This document shows positions 6,686 to 6,860 of a stretch of DNA of 6,860 nucleotides, one piece after another. The stretch lies in assembly GCA_964564785.1 (NCBI GenBank), contig CAZMCT010000158.1, forward strand, positions 1 through 6,860. Direction: 5' to 3'. The position numbers and the translations under genes were made by a program. Under the pieces are notes generated by a model. It saw only the letters and a program-made list of their open reading frames with translations. It ran no database searches and was not told the DNA's origin. Numbering within the stretch: the first letter of the stretch is position 1; every line of letters starts with the position of its first letter. The stretch is from CAZMCT01 sp964564785 (lineage in GTDB: Bacteria > Planctomycetota > Phycisphaerae > UBA1845 > Fen-1342).

Positions 6686-6860
6686 CGTACCCCTTGCAGG
6701 AGTACGTCACCTCGTGTTGCGGATTGCTCGCGGGCCAGGGTCGATTACACTTTGGGTCTGGCTGGAATTCCCGGCCAAGCCGTTGCGGATTGCTCGCGGG
6801 CCAGGGTCGATTACACTACCTTGAACCCACCGAAGCGCAACTAGCCGGTTGCGGATTGCT

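Larger units (their letters stand above)
6453..6860 (+). CRISPR. CRISPR array, 36-bp repeats with 29-30-bp spacers, probably type II-C
   Basis: Full repeats lie at 6519-6554, 6585-6620, 6650-6685, 6716-6751 and 6782-6817. A degenerate repeat lies at 6453-6488, and 13 bases of a further repeat at 6848-6860 are cut by the window edge. Spacers are 30 bp except the third, 29 bp (6621-6649), and all six differ. The repeat begins GTTGCGGATTGC, has the centre TCGCGGGCCAGG and ends GTCGATTACACT. The 36/30 layout fits type II. The ends closely resemble type II-C repeats such as that of Parvibaculum lavamentivorans (from memory), which also sets the + orientation. No cas gene is in the window; they would be expected beyond the right edge. 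The array continues out of view. Type VI-B arrays share the geometry and GTTG start, but their repeats end in CAAC. Confidence 0.95.

Noticed and set aside
6263..6844. A 193-codon plus-strand frame running through the array
   Set aside because: It encodes a periodic peptide (ADCSRARVDYT) produced by translating CRISPR repeats.
6453..6860. Type VI-B (Cas13b) array
   Set aside because: Geometry and the GTTG start agree, but the repeat ends in ACACT instead of CAAC and lacks the complementary ends of those repeats. The similarity to type II-C repeats is closer.

Overview
The window is high-GC bacterial chromosome, probably from a member of the Planctomycetota or a similar lineage. This is an inference from three things: the GC content, a coaE-rho gene pair, and a Rho protein with a long acidic, proline-rich extension ahead of its N-terminal domain. 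A run of exactly 100 Ns and an end lying 13 bases into a CRISPR repeat suggest a draft or metagenome assembly.

All four protein-coding genes lie on the minus strand. Reading leftward in transcription order they are coaE (dephospho-CoA kinase), rho (transcription termination factor), ackA (acetate kinase family) and a methyl-accepting chemotaxis protein gene interrupted by the assembly gap. coaE and rho are 84 bases apart and probably form an operon. ackA and the chemotaxis gene each follow a gap of about 300 to 480 bases and look independently transcribed. These are housekeeping, central-metabolism and sensory genes with no obvious joint pathway. Bases 1-51, downstream of the chemotaxis gene, show nothing I can support.

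The right end is the accessory part. Between coaE and position 6452 there is no gene, but there is a candidate coaE promoter facing left, three short hairpins and an AT-rich island. That island carries a near-consensus sigma70-type promoter (TTGACT, 18 bp, TATACT) facing right. From 6453 to the window edge runs a CRISPR array: one degenerate terminal repeat, five full 36-bp repeats, a sixth cut by the window edge, and six spacers of 29-30 bp. The 36/30 geometry and the repeat ends (GTTGCGGATTGC at the start, TTACACT at the finish) resemble type II-C (Cas9) arrays. No cas gene and no convincing tracrRNA anti-repeat lies in the window, so the type is provisional.

I found no clear evidence of a wholly new system. 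The most interesting part is the array's control and polarity: an external rightward promoter, a possible promoter inside each repeat, and a degenerate repeat at the apparent 5' end.
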